A model generated the notes under the pieces. It did not search any database. It saw only the letters and a list, made by a program, of their open reading frames with translations, and was not told where the DNA came from. This document shows positions 7,442-14,148 of a stretch of 17,022 nucleotides of DNA, piece by piece. Origin of the DNA: UBA1444 sp964601085 (GTDB taxonomy: Bacteria > Bacillota > Negativicutes > UBA1444); the NCBI GenBank assembly GCA_964601085.1, contig CAZRLN010000059.1, forward strand, positions 1 to 17,022, in the 5' to 3' direction. How positions within the stretch are numbered: position 1 is the first letter of the stretch; the number at the start of each line of letters is the position of its first letter. The translations under genes and the position numbers were made by a program.

Positions 7442-7941
7442 TCATCAGAGTCTCCCTCATCCGTTCCGGTACTGCGGCCGATTTCGCCGACCTTAGCGCG
7501 GGTTGCCTGTACCAGGTCCTGCGGTCGCAGCAAAATCTGCATTCCCCGCATTCCGGCGCTGATGCAAATGGAAGTCTGGTCCAAAGCCGTGCGGTCCAAA
7601 TAGACAGGATAGTTTTTCCTGGCACCCAGCGGTGACACCCCGCCCCGGATGTATCCCGTCAGGGGCAGCACTTCGTTTAGATGGACCATCTCAACCCTCT
7701 TGTTGCCGCTTGCGGCAGCCAGGGCTTTCAGATCGAGTTCCGCCCCGCCCGGAACAACCGCCATGATGACGCCGCTCTTGTCGCCACGCGCCACCAGGGT
7801 TTTAAATACCCGTTCCAACGGCAAACCGACCTTGTTCGCCACGTTACCGGCGCTGAGGTCGCTCTCATCCACTTCATATTCCCGAATTTCGTATTCAATT
7901 TTCAGTTTGTCCAGCAATCTGGCTGCATTGGTCTTTTTCAT
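7438..7941 (-). CDS. ybaK: YbaK/EbsC-type Cys-tRNA(Pro) deacylase
   Basis: A 167-residue cytoplasmic protein of the YbaK family, which removes cysteine mischarged onto tRNA-Pro by prolyl-tRNA synthetase. The family pattern is complete: VFKTLVARGD with catalytic-type Lys47, a central AVVPGGAELDLKALA block, GYIRGGVSPLGARK, and ISAGMRGMQILL. The start at 7941 (MKKTNAARLLDKLKIEYE) fits the normal N-terminus of the family, but this ATG has no ribosome site at the usual distance. A perfect AGGAGGT sits about 33 nt upstream, with a small hairpin between. In-frame TTG (7971) and ACG (7968) codons close to that site would add about 10 residues. It is the first gene of the minus-strand run and overlaps the next gene by 4 nt. 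A translation-quality enzyme heading a wall operon is odd and may simply reflect promoter sharing. Confidence 0.9.
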   Translation of the reverse strand: MKKTNAARLLDKLKIEYEIREYEVDESDLSAGNVANKVGLPLERVFKTLVARGDKSGVIMAVVPGGAELDLKALAAASGNKRVEMVHLNEVLPLTGYIRGGVSPLGARKNYPVYLDRTALDQTSICISAGMRGMQILLRPQDLVQATRAKVGEIGRSTGTDEGDSDE

Positions 7942-7956
7942 AATAAATAGTAATTC

Positions 7957-7980
7957 TTGACGAAACGTCAAAGACCTCCT
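7957..7980 (-). promoter_or_regulatory. Displaced AGGAGGT ribosome site followed by a perfect 6-bp hairpin in the ybaK leader
   Basis: On the minus strand AGGAGGT (7980-7974) is followed by TTGACG-TTT-CGTCAA (7971-7957), a perfect 6-bp inverted repeat with a 3-nt loop, then 15 AT-rich nt to the ATG at 7941. The ribosome site is thus too far from the ATG (33 nt), while TTG at 7971 (3-nt spacing) and ACG at 7968 (6-nt spacing) are in frame. The repeat could be an RNA hairpin, an operator, or chance. Sequence observation is firm, function is inferred. Confidence 0.45.
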
Positions 7981-8034
7981 TGGGTAATCGATATATATAG
8001 AATAATAGCAGGAAACTGGCGGTTTGTCGTCCAA
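7979..8034. promoter_or_regulatory. AT-rich divergent promoter region
   Basis: This lies between the divergently transcribed ybaK-like gene (minus, start 7941) and the radical SAM gene (plus, start near 8046). On the minus strand TGCTATTAT (8010-8002) matches an extended -10 element (TGnTATAAT), with only a weak -35 upstream (TTGGAC at 8034-8029 is too far). On the plus strand TTGGGT (7980-7985) is spaced 16-17 nt from ATAATA/TAATAG (8002-8008). The two -10 candidates overlap, so the promoters may compete. The gene arrangement requires promoters here or upstream; the exact boxes are only candidates. Confidence 0.4.
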
Positions 8035-8045
8035 TAATTACGAGT

Positions 8046-8990
8046 ATGGATACTATGCAAAAAGAGGATTTTCTGTCACCGCTCCGTTCCTGTCGACTCT
8101 GTCCCCGCCGCTGCGGCGTCGACCGGACGGCCGGTCAAACCGGGTTCTGCCGGGCCGAAACATTGCCGCGCATCGCCCTGGCTTCGCTGCACCAGTGGGA
8201 AGAACCGTGCATTTCCGGCACGCGGGGGTCAGGTACTGTTTTCTTTTCCCGCTGCAATTTGGCCTGCGTATTCTGTCAAAACCGCCCCATCAGCCAGCAG
8301 GGCCGGGGAGCCGATATTCCCGTCGACCGGCTGGCCGCCATTTTTCTGGAGCAACAGCAGCGGGGAGCGCACAATCTCAACTTGGTGACGCCCACCGCCT
8401 ACGTTCCCCAGATCATCGCGGCCCTGTCGCTCGCCCGGGATTCCGGTTTCCATCTGCCGGTCGTCTATAACACTTCCGCCTATGACAGTGTGGAAACAAT
8501 TGAATCTCTGCGAGGTTGGGTCAACATCTATCTGCCGGACCTGAAGTATTGCGACGAGACCCTGGCAGTCCGTTATTCCCAGGCGCCGGGGTATTTTTCT
8601 CATGCTCTCCGGGCCATCGACGCCATGATCCACCAAGTGGGCAACTGCGTGTTCGACGCCGAAGGGTTGCTGCGGCGGGGCGTCATCATCCGCCATCTGG
8701 CCCTGCCCGGCCAGGCCGAAGACTCGCGCCGGATCTTGCAAGCGATTCGGGAAAACTTCGGTCCAGACATTTGGTTCAGCCTCATGAATCAATTTACTCC
8801 GCAACCGGGACTGGCGGGTTTTCCGGAACTGGGACGCCCGCTGACAACGGCCGAATATGACGGGTTGATCGACTTCGCGTTGTCGCTGGGCCTGGAAAAC
8901 GGCTTCATTCAGGAAGGGGGAACCGCTTCGGAGTCCTTCATCCCTTTCTTCAATCTTGACGGCGTAATGACCGGCGGCAACCCGCCATGA
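8046..8990 (+). CDS. PflX-like radical SAM protein (pyruvate formate-lyase activase homologue)
   Basis: A 314-residue radical SAM enzyme resembling the PflX group of pyruvate formate-lyase activating enzyme homologues, whose substrate is not established. The SAM/4Fe-4S motif is Cys70, Cys74, Cys77 (FSRCNLACVFCQN). Upstream lies a second cysteine set, Cys16, Cys19, Cys23 and Cys35 (SCRLCPRRCGVDR, GFCRAE), typical of the family. Later blocks include NLVTPTAYVPQI, VYNTSAYDS, YLPDLKYC and GVIIRHLALPG. The length is normal. The start is uncertain: ATG at 8046 and ATG at 8055 are in frame and neither has a strong ribosome site. It appears to be the first gene of the plus-strand run and overlaps the following small gene by ATGA. 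Target could be a glycyl-radical enzyme or another protein; nothing in the window identifies it. Confidence 0.87.
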   Translation: MDTMQKEDFLSPLRSCRLCPRRCGVDRTAGQTGFCRAETLPRIALASLHQWEEPCISGTRGSGTVFFSRCNLACVFCQNRPISQQGRGADIPVDRLAAIFLEQQQRGAHNLNLVTPTAYVPQIIAALSLARDSGFHLPVVYNTSAYDSVETIESLRGWVNIYLPDLKYCDETLAVRYSQAPGYFSHALRAIDAMIHQVGNCVFDAEGLLRRGVIIRHLALPGQAEDSRRILQAIRENFGPDIWFSLMNQFTPQPGLAGFPELGRPLTTAEYDGLIDFALSLGLENGFIQEGGTASESFIPFFNLDGVMTGGNPP

Positions 8991-9199
8991 ACAAAAATCC
9001 GCGTCGGATTTCCTGCCACCGGTGCCAACATTTTTATGTCACCTGGGACAACGCTTTTCCCTATGGCTGCCGGGCGATGGGATTCAAGGGGAAAATCATG
9101 CCCTCCCTTATGGTGTTTCAGGCCTCCGGCCAAGCCTGCCTAGCCTTTGAAGAGAAGAGAAATGTCCCGTCGAAACCGGAACCAGACAAAGATCCTTGA
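8987..9199 (+). CDS. Small four-cysteine protein coupled to the radical SAM gene
   Basis: A 70-residue protein whose ATG overlaps the TGA of the radical SAM gene (ATGA). No clear ribosome site precedes it, so translation probably depends on coupling. It has Cys10 and Cys13 (SCHRCQHFY), Cys28 (PYGCRAMGF) and Cys51 (ASGQACLAF), a layout that could hold one zinc ion or an iron-sulfur cluster. The block HFYVTWDNAFPYGCRAMGFK resembles a widespread small uncharacterised family that I have seen annotated inconsistently. The length is too short for any large enzyme, so catalytic labels are unlikely. The last 15 residues are charged and probably disordered. Overlap with the PflX-like gene suggests a functional link, perhaps as a partner or a target. 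The coding call is good; the role is unknown. Confidence 0.75.
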   Translation: MNKNPRRISCHRCQHFYVTWDNAFPYGCRAMGFKGKIMPSLMVFQASGQACLAFEEKRNVPSKPEPDKDP

Positions 9200-9251
9200 G
9201 AAAACGCGATTTTGTCCGTCTTGTTCCCGATAATAGTGAGGAGGAAATTCA

Positions 9252-10889
9252 TTGTCCAACTGCAAAAAAGAGTTTGTCGCCATCGGATTGGGTTGTCTGC
9301 TGCTAAGTTTTCAATTTTCGGTTGCCCAGGCAACGGAACCCGCCCAACCGCTTTCGCCGGCGCCATTTTACATCAACGGCCGGGCCGCCGGCGCCGATTC
9401 TGGCGAACCCTTGAACGACGTGAAGGAGGTCGCCACCTGTTCGGCCCTGCCCGGTTACCAACGAGTTACGGATCATGCCCACGGCTATTCCGTCTGCATC
9501 CCGGCCGGCCTGGCGCCCGACTTTTCCCTGTCGGCCGTGCGCAGTTCCTTCGGCGCCGGTCCGACCCGAATCGAAATCTACGCCGACAACTTCGCCGATT
9601 CCGTTTCCAACCCGCACGACTATATGTTCTACGCCAACAAATTTCTCGATTCCTCGCCGCGCCACCACCTCTCGGCCCGGGAAACCTTCCAGTGGAACGG
9701 GTTCACCGTCAACCGCATCAAATGGTCCCGCTCTCTGCTGGCAGCCGTTCCCGGCGACCGCAACCATTACGCCAGCCTGGAACTTCTCCGCTATCCGCAT
9801 CAGACCTACACCATTTTCATCAAGTCCGCCGAGCCCATCGACAACGACCTGGATATTTTGCACAGCTTTCAATTGACCGAGCGGCGCGGCGCTCCCGGCA
9901 TCTTCCGCCAGCCGTCGCCGGCAAAAACGAAGCTGAGCAAAGAAACCCAGGCGTTTCAGGCCAAATATTTCGGCCAGGCCAGTCCGTTGCGCTGGGGCTA
10001 TTTCGACTGCATCGCCCCTGAACGCCTGCGGCAGGTCAAGGAGCTGGAAGCGCGTCTTGGCTACAAGTTCGGGTTTATTCTCCGCTATCAGTCGCTGGAC
10101 GAGCGGGTGCCCCTGGCGGGGCTGCGGACCGGCTTCGCCGACGGCCGGTTTGTCGAACTGACCCTGCAAACCACGCACGCCGACACGGTCAATGCTCTCT
10201 TGGCCGGCTCGAACCGGGGAAACCAGGATCTCATGTACGACATTCTCGACCGGCAATATGACGAGTATTTCCGGGAATATGCCCGGGCCCTGAAGGAATT
10301 CGGCCATCCGGTGCTGTTCCGCCTCAACAACGAAATGAACGGGGACTGGTGCTGGTATTCGGCGATGTACGCCGGCAAGGACACCGATATTTACAAGGCC
10401 GTCTGGCGTCACATCCATAAACTGTTCGACGAAGCCGGCGTTGACAACGTACTGTGGGTCTGGAATCCCCACGACGTATCCCTGCCTGACTTCAAATGGA
10501 ATCACCCACTGATGTACTATCCCGGCGACGATGTGGTCGACATTATCGGCATCACCGGCTACAACACCGGCACTTATTTCCCCGGCGAACAATGGCGCAG
10601 TTTCCATGACATCTACAAGCCAGTCATCGTCGACTATTCCGACTGGTTCGACAAACCGTTCATGATCACCGAGTTCGGCTCGAATTCCGTCGGCGGCGAC
10701 AAAGCTGCCTGGATCGATGACATGTTCCGGCAACTGCCGCAATACGACCGCATCAAGGTCGCCATATGGTGGAGCGGCATCGATCTCGATCCCGCCGGCC
10801 GCCCCGGCCGCATCTATCTGCTGGACGAGAATGACGCCACCACAGAAGCTTTCCGTCGCGGGTTGAAAAACTATCTCCCGCAAAAATAA
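9252..10889 (+). CDS. Secreted GH26-type glycoside hydrolase, first tandem copy
   Basis: A 545-residue protein beginning at TTG 9252, with GGAGG exactly 7 nt upstream. The signal peptide is about residues 1-27 (SNCKKEFVAIGLG, core, SVAQA). Residues about 60-200 form a domain I cannot name (GYSVCIPAGL, WNGFTVNRIKWSR, DLDILHSF). Residues about 215-545 look like a GH26, clan GH-A barrel: acid/base Glu361 in LNNEMNGDWCWY and nucleophile Glu474 in ITEFGSNS, 113 residues apart, plus VLWVWNPHD and VAIWWSGID. GH26 enzymes mostly cut beta-mannans or mixed beta-glucans with retention of configuration. Whether this one degrades plant polymer or a self-made exopolysaccharide is not shown. No carbohydrate-binding module or dockerin is visible. 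The paralogue follows after 14 nt. The GH26 call is probable from motifs and the substrate is open. Confidence 0.82.
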   Translation: MSNCKKEFVAIGLGCLLLSFQFSVAQATEPAQPLSPAPFYINGRAAGADSGEPLNDVKEVATCSALPGYQRVTDHAHGYSVCIPAGLAPDFSLSAVRSSFGAGPTRIEIYADNFADSVSNPHDYMFYANKFLDSSPRHHLSARETFQWNGFTVNRIKWSRSLLAAVPGDRNHYASLELLRYPHQTYTIFIKSAEPIDNDLDILHSFQLTERRGAPGIFRQPSPAKTKLSKETQAFQAKYFGQASPLRWGYFDCIAPERLRQVKELEARLGYKFGFILRYQSLDERVPLAGLRTGFADGRFVELTLQTTHADTVNALLAGSNRGNQDLMYDILDRQYDEYFREYARALKEFGHPVLFRLNNEMNGDWCWYSAMYAGKDTDIYKAVWRHIHKLFDEAGVDNVLWVWNPHDVSLPDFKWNHPLMYYPGDDVVDIIGITGYNTGTYFPGEQWRSFHDIYKPVIVDYSDWFDKPFMITEFGSNSVGGDKAAWIDDMFRQLPQYDRIKVAIWWSGIDLDPAGRPGRIYLLDENDATTEAFRRGLKNYLPQK

Positions 10890-10891
10890 TT

Positions 10892-10906
10892 GGAGGTGAT
10901 CCTACG
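10892..10906 (+). promoter_or_regulatory. Eleven-base perfect Shine-Dalgarno with ACG start codon
   Basis: GGAGGTGATCC (10892-10902) is an 11-nt perfect complement of the usual 16S rRNA 3' end. GGAGG is 7 nt from ACG at 10904, the same spacing as GGAGG to TTG in the upstream paralogue. No ATG, GTG or TTG is in frame here. The ACG is followed by an uninterrupted signal-peptide frame, and counting codons back from the shared KKE puts it in register with the paralogue's start codon. Confidence 0.7.
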
Positions 10907-12532
10907 TTAACCACCAAAAAAGAGCTGGTTCTCTGCCTGCTATTTCTGATCTGCATCGTGCTTCCCGCCGCCCCGGTCGCCGCGCTGACGCCGGCCGCGC
11001 CGGTTTTCTGGGTTGTTGACGGCAAGCCCGTAGCTTTGCCACCGGCAGGAGCCTGGCCGGATGTCAAAAAAATCGAGACGGATTCGGACTTGCCTGGTTA
11101 TCAGCGCTTCACCGACTATCCCCACGGCTATTCCGTCTGCGTTCCAGCCGGATTGAAGCCCGATTTTTCACTTTCCGCCCTGCGCAGTTCCTTTGCCAGT
11201 CCCACCACCCAAATCGAAATCTACTACGACAATTTTTCGCATTACCAAACCAATCCATGGGACTACATGGTCGATGCCAACAAAAATCTGCTGGTGTCGC
11301 CGCGGCACACCATCGCCGTCCAGGAAACCTTCCCCTGGAACGGCTTCACCGTCAATCGCATCAAATGGTCCCGTCCGCCACTCGCGACCGTTCCCGATGA
11401 CCGCAATTACTACGCCAGCCTGGAATTGAAACTGTTTGCGGATGAGTATTATACGATCCTCATCAAATCGTCGCAGCCGATCAACAACGACCTGGACATC
11501 CTCCACAGTTTCCGCTGGGATGCCAAACGCGGCGCGGCCGGGATTTTCCGGGAGCGAACGCCGGCCCGGACGAATCTGGACGGGGAAACCCGTCAATTCG
11601 TCAAGAAATATTTCAGCCCGGGCAGTCCCCTGCATTGGGGCCTGTTCGACGCCTCCGCGCCGGATGACCTCCAACACATCAAGGAACTGGAATCACGGCT
11701 GGGCTACAAATTTTCGTTTATCCTCCGTTATCAGTCGCTGGATACCGAACCACCCACCGTTCCCCTGGAAAAGGCCCTTGCCGACGGTCGTTTTCTCGAA
11801 CTGTCGATGGAAACCACCCACAACGAAGAAAACAATGCCCTACAGTCCGGCGGGAAGCGAATCAATCAGGAGCTCATGTACGACATCCTGGATGGGAAAT
11901 TCGACGAGCACTTCCGGGAATATGCCCGGACGCTGAAACGTTTCGGCCACCCGCTGCTGTTCCGGTTCGACAATGAAATGAACGGCGACTGGTGCTGGTA
12001 CTCCGCCACCTATGCCGGCAAGGACACGAATATTTACAAAGCGGTCTGGCGGCACGTCCACAGCCTGTTCGATCAGGTCGGCGCCGCCAATGTTCTCTGG
12101 GTCTGGAATCCGAACGACCTGTCCTATCCCAATTTCAAATGGAATCAAGCCCTGCTATACTATCCGGGAGACGACGTGGTCGACATCATCGGCCTAACCG
12201 GTTATAACGCCGGCGCTTACTTCCCCGGCGAAAAATGGCGGGAGTTTCCCGATATCTACCGGCCACTCTACGCCGATTATTCCACTTGGTTCGACAAGCC
12301 CTTCATCATCGGCGAGTTCGGTTCCAACTCCATCGGCGGCGACAAAGTCGCCTGGATCGACCGGATGTTCCGAGAGATGCCCCGATACAACCGTATCAAG
12401 GTCGCCATCTGGTGGAGCGGTATCGACTGGGATGAAGCCGGCCGACCCGGCCGCATCTATCTGATGGACGAAAATGCCGCCACCGAAGCGGCGTTTCGCC
12501 GTGGACTGAAAAACTACCTGCCGCAAAACTAA
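10904..12532 (+). CDS. Secreted GH26-type glycoside hydrolase, second tandem copy, probable ACG start
   Basis: A 542-residue paralogue of the preceding protein, similar along its whole length. The start is placed at ACG 10904: it follows an ideal ribosome site, gives a complete signal peptide (TTKKELVLCLLFLIC, then APVAA), and matches the paralogue in length (542 against 545). The first conventional in-frame start, GTG 10958, lacks a ribosome site and would remove most of the signal peptide. The shared unnamed N-terminal domain spans about 50-195 (GYSVCVPAGL, WNGFTVNRIKWSR). The GH26-like barrel has acid/base Glu358 (FDNEMNGDWCWY) and nucleophile Glu471 (IGEFGSNS), again 113 residues apart. 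All catalytic motifs are intact, so it is not a decayed copy unless the ACG prevents translation. It is followed after 17 nt by the formimidoyltransferase gene. Family probable, substrate unknown. Confidence 0.82.
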   Translation, partial: TLTTKKELVLCLLFLICIVLPAAPVAALTPAAPVFWVVDGKPVALPPAGAWPDVKKIETDSDLPGYQRFTDYPHGYSVCVPAGLKPDFSLSALRSSFASPTTQIEIYYDNFSHYQTNPWDYMVDANKNLLVSPRHTIAVQETFPWNGFTVNRIKWSRPPLATVPDDRNYYASLELKLFADEYYTILIKSSQPINNDLDILHSFRWDAKRGAAGIFRERTPARTNLDGETRQFVKKYFSPGSPLHWGLFDASAPDDLQHIKELESRLGYKFSFILRYQSLDTEPPTVPLEKALADGRFLELSMETTHNEENNALQSGGKRINQELMYDILDGKFDEHFREYARTLKRFGHPLLFRFDNEMNGDWCWYSATYAGKDTNIYKAVWRHVHSLFDQVGAANVLWVWNPNDLSYPNFKWNQALLYYPGDDVVDIIGLTGYNAGAYFPGEKWREFPDIYRPLYADYSTWFDKPFIIGEFGSNSIGGDKVAWIDRMFREMPRYNRIKVAIWWSGIDWDEAGRPGRIYLMDENAATEAAFRRGLKNYLPQN

Positions 12533-12549
12533 CAAAGGAGACTGATCTT

Positions 12550-13446
12550 ATGAGCAAACTTGTCGAATGCGTTCCCAATTTTAGTGAAGGCCGTCGCCCC
12601 GAAGTCATCGAGGCCATTACCGCCGAAGTCAAAAATATTCCCGGCGTCAAACTGCTGGACGTCAAGGCGGACGCCAGTCACAACCGCGTCGTTGTCACCT
12701 TCGTCGGCGAGCCCCAGGCCGCCAAGCAGGCAGCGTTCAACGCCTGCAAAAAAGCCGCCGAACTGATCGACATGGAAAAACATCACGGCGAGCATCCCCG
12801 CATCGGCGCGACCGATGTCATCCCGTTCATTCCGGTCAAAAACATGACCATGGAAGAGTGCGTGCAACTGGCGGACGAATTGGCGCAAGAGATCGCCGAA
12901 AAGCTGGAAATCCCGGTGTATCTATATGAAGAAGCCGCCAAAATCCCCGCGCGCAAATCATTGCCCGACATCCGTAAAGGCCAGTATGAAGGACTCAAGA
13001 CCGAAATCAGCAAGCCCGAACGGCAGCCGGACTATGGCCCGGCCCGCCTGCATCCCTCGGCCGGCGCTACAGTGGTCGGCGCCCGTCAGTTTCTCATCGC
13101 CTACAATATCAATCTGGACACCAGCGATGTGCAGATCGCCAAGAAAATCGCCAACTGCATCCGGGAGGCGAAGGGTGGTTACCGCTACGTCCGGGCTATG
13201 GGCGTCAGCGTTCAGGTCGGCGGCCGCGATGTCGCCCAGGTCACCATCAACATGGTGAATTATCAAGGAACCCCGCTGTTCCGGGTATTTGAAACCGTCA
13301 AATCTGAGGCCGCCCGCTACGGCGTCAACGTGATCGGCAGCGAAATCATCGGCCTGACGCCGATGCAGGCATTGCTGGACGTCGCCGAATTTTACCTGCG
13401 CCTCGACGGCTTTGACCGAAAACAAGTATTGGAGGACAATTTGTGA
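12550..13446 (+). CDS. ftcD: Glutamate formimidoyltransferase
   Basis: A 298-residue enzyme that moves the formimino group from N-formimino-L-glutamate to tetrahydrofolate in histidine (and sometimes purine) breakdown. It starts at ATG 12550 with AAAGGAG 8 nt upstream. The N-terminus KLVECVPNFSEGR and the block HHGEHPRIGATDVIPF are family signatures; the catalytic His falls at residue 82, the number used for the mammalian enzyme. Later blocks are PDYGPARLHPSAGATVVGAR and GVNVIGSEIIGLTP. The length is that of the stand-alone bacterial transferase, with the cyclodeaminase encoded separately just downstream (overlapping by 1-4 nt depending on its start). No other histidine-utilisation gene (hutH, hutU, hutI) is in the window. 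The assignment is secure. Confidence 0.95.
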   Translation: MSKLVECVPNFSEGRRPEVIEAITAEVKNIPGVKLLDVKADASHNRVVVTFVGEPQAAKQAAFNACKKAAELIDMEKHHGEHPRIGATDVIPFIPVKNMTMEECVQLADELAQEIAEKLEIPVYLYEEAAKIPARKSLPDIRKGQYEGLKTEISKPERQPDYGPARLHPSAGATVVGARQFLIAYNINLDTSDVQIAKKIANCIREAKGGYRYVRAMGVSVQVGGRDVAQVTINMVNYQGTPLFRVFETVKSEAARYGVNVIGSEIIGLTPMQALLDVAEFYLRLDGFDRKQVLEDNL

Positions 13447-14072
13447 TGTTAATGACAAAAAGTGTACAGGACTTTATTACGGAGTTGGCTGCCGATACCG
13501 CTGCTCCCGGTGGAGGGAGCGCCGCTGCGTTGGCCGGTTGTCTGGGCGCCGCTCTGACCAAAATGGTCTGCAACCTCTCCTTGGATGAAACAAAATTCGG
13601 CGCGGCTTTGCCAGAGATTCAAGCCATCCGGACCCAGACCACCGACCTGCTCGGCAAGCTGACCCGTGCGGTCGATGAAGACGCCGCGGCGTTCAACGAA
13701 GTCATGGCCGCCTACAAACTCCCAAAAACCACCGAGGAAGAGAAAAAATCCCGTCTGGCCACGATCCAGCAGTCCATGAAACAAGCGGCGCTCCTGCCGC
13801 TGGGCGTTGCCGGCGACTGCCTCGAAGTCCTCAAACTCGCCGGTCGCATCCTGCCGATCGGCAACGCCAATGCCGCCAGCGACGCGGCGGTGTCCGGCCT
13901 GATGGCCTATGCGGCCTTGCAGGGCGCCCTCTACAACGTGAAAATCAATCTGGGATTCATCAAGGACATCGAATTCTGCCAGGATATCCGCCAGAAGATC
14001 GCTGTCATTTCAGACGAGGCAAAAAAAGAAAACACCGCTTTGACTGCGGCGGTGGAAAAAGTCTTGCCATAA
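13443..14072 (+). CDS. Formimidoyltetrahydrofolate cyclodeaminase / methenyl-THF cyclohydrolase family (FchA-like)
   Basis: A 209-residue helical protein of the cyclodeaminase/cyclohydrolase family. The family signature AAPGGGSAAALAG is at about residues 20-32, followed by long amphipathic helices and GNANAASDAAVSG near 140-152. It converts 5-formimino-THF to 5,10-methenyl-THF with release of ammonia, finishing the reaction begun by the upstream transferase. GGAGG at 13431-13435 is 7 nt from GTG 13443 and 10 nt from ATG 13446, so either may be the start; ATG 13452 is too far. The gene overlaps the transferase stop, consistent with coupled translation. In some clostridia the same family acts as methenyl-THF cyclohydrolase (FchA), but the pairing here favours cyclodeaminase. 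A strong terminator follows 28 nt after the stop. Confidence 0.92.
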   Translation: MMLMTKSVQDFITELAADTAAPGGGSAAALAGCLGAALTKMVCNLSLDETKFGAALPEIQAIRTQTTDLLGKLTRAVDEDAAAFNEVMAAYKLPKTTEEEKKSRLATIQQSMKQAALLPLGVAGDCLEVLKLAGRILPIGNANAASDAAVSGLMAYAALQGALYNVKINLGFIKDIEFCQDIRQKIAVISDEAKKENTALTAAVEKVLP

Positions 14073-14100
14073 AACCTTGTCCCCTTCCCGCTTATGGTGC

Positions 14101-14135
14101 AAAACAGGATGCCGGTTTTCCGGCATCCTGTTTTT
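14101..14135. terminator. Bidirectional intrinsic terminator between convergent genes
   Basis: A perfect 15-bp stem (14101-14115 with 14120-14134) has a TTTT loop. The core is CAGGATGCCGG / CCGGCATCCTG, flanked by AAAA on the left and TTTTT on the right, so a U-tract follows the stem in either direction. It lies between the ends of the cyclodeaminase gene (14072, plus) and the transporter gene (14149, minus) and should end both transcripts. Confidence 0.93.
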
Positions 14136-14148
14136 GTATGAAAAGACG

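Noticed and set aside
8987..9199. Labelling the small four-Cys protein as an enzyme such as uracil-DNA glycosylase
   Set aside because: Seventy residues are far too few and no glycosylase motif is present; a neutral description is safer.
9303..10883. A long open frame (526 codons) on the minus strand opposite the first GH26 gene
   Set aside because: It is a shadow of a GC-rich gene: the plus-strand frame has a signal peptide, a good ribosome site, GH26 motifs and a paralogue, while the antisense product shows no domain pattern.
10958..12532. GTG at 10958 as the start of the second GH26 gene
   Set aside because: No ribosome site, loss of most of the signal peptide, and poor agreement with the paralogue; ACG 10904 fits better on three counts.
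12550..14072. A split or frameshifted bifunctional formimidoyltransferase-cyclodeaminase
   Set aside because: Bacteria normally encode the two activities as separate genes; both have intact starts, stops and full lengths.
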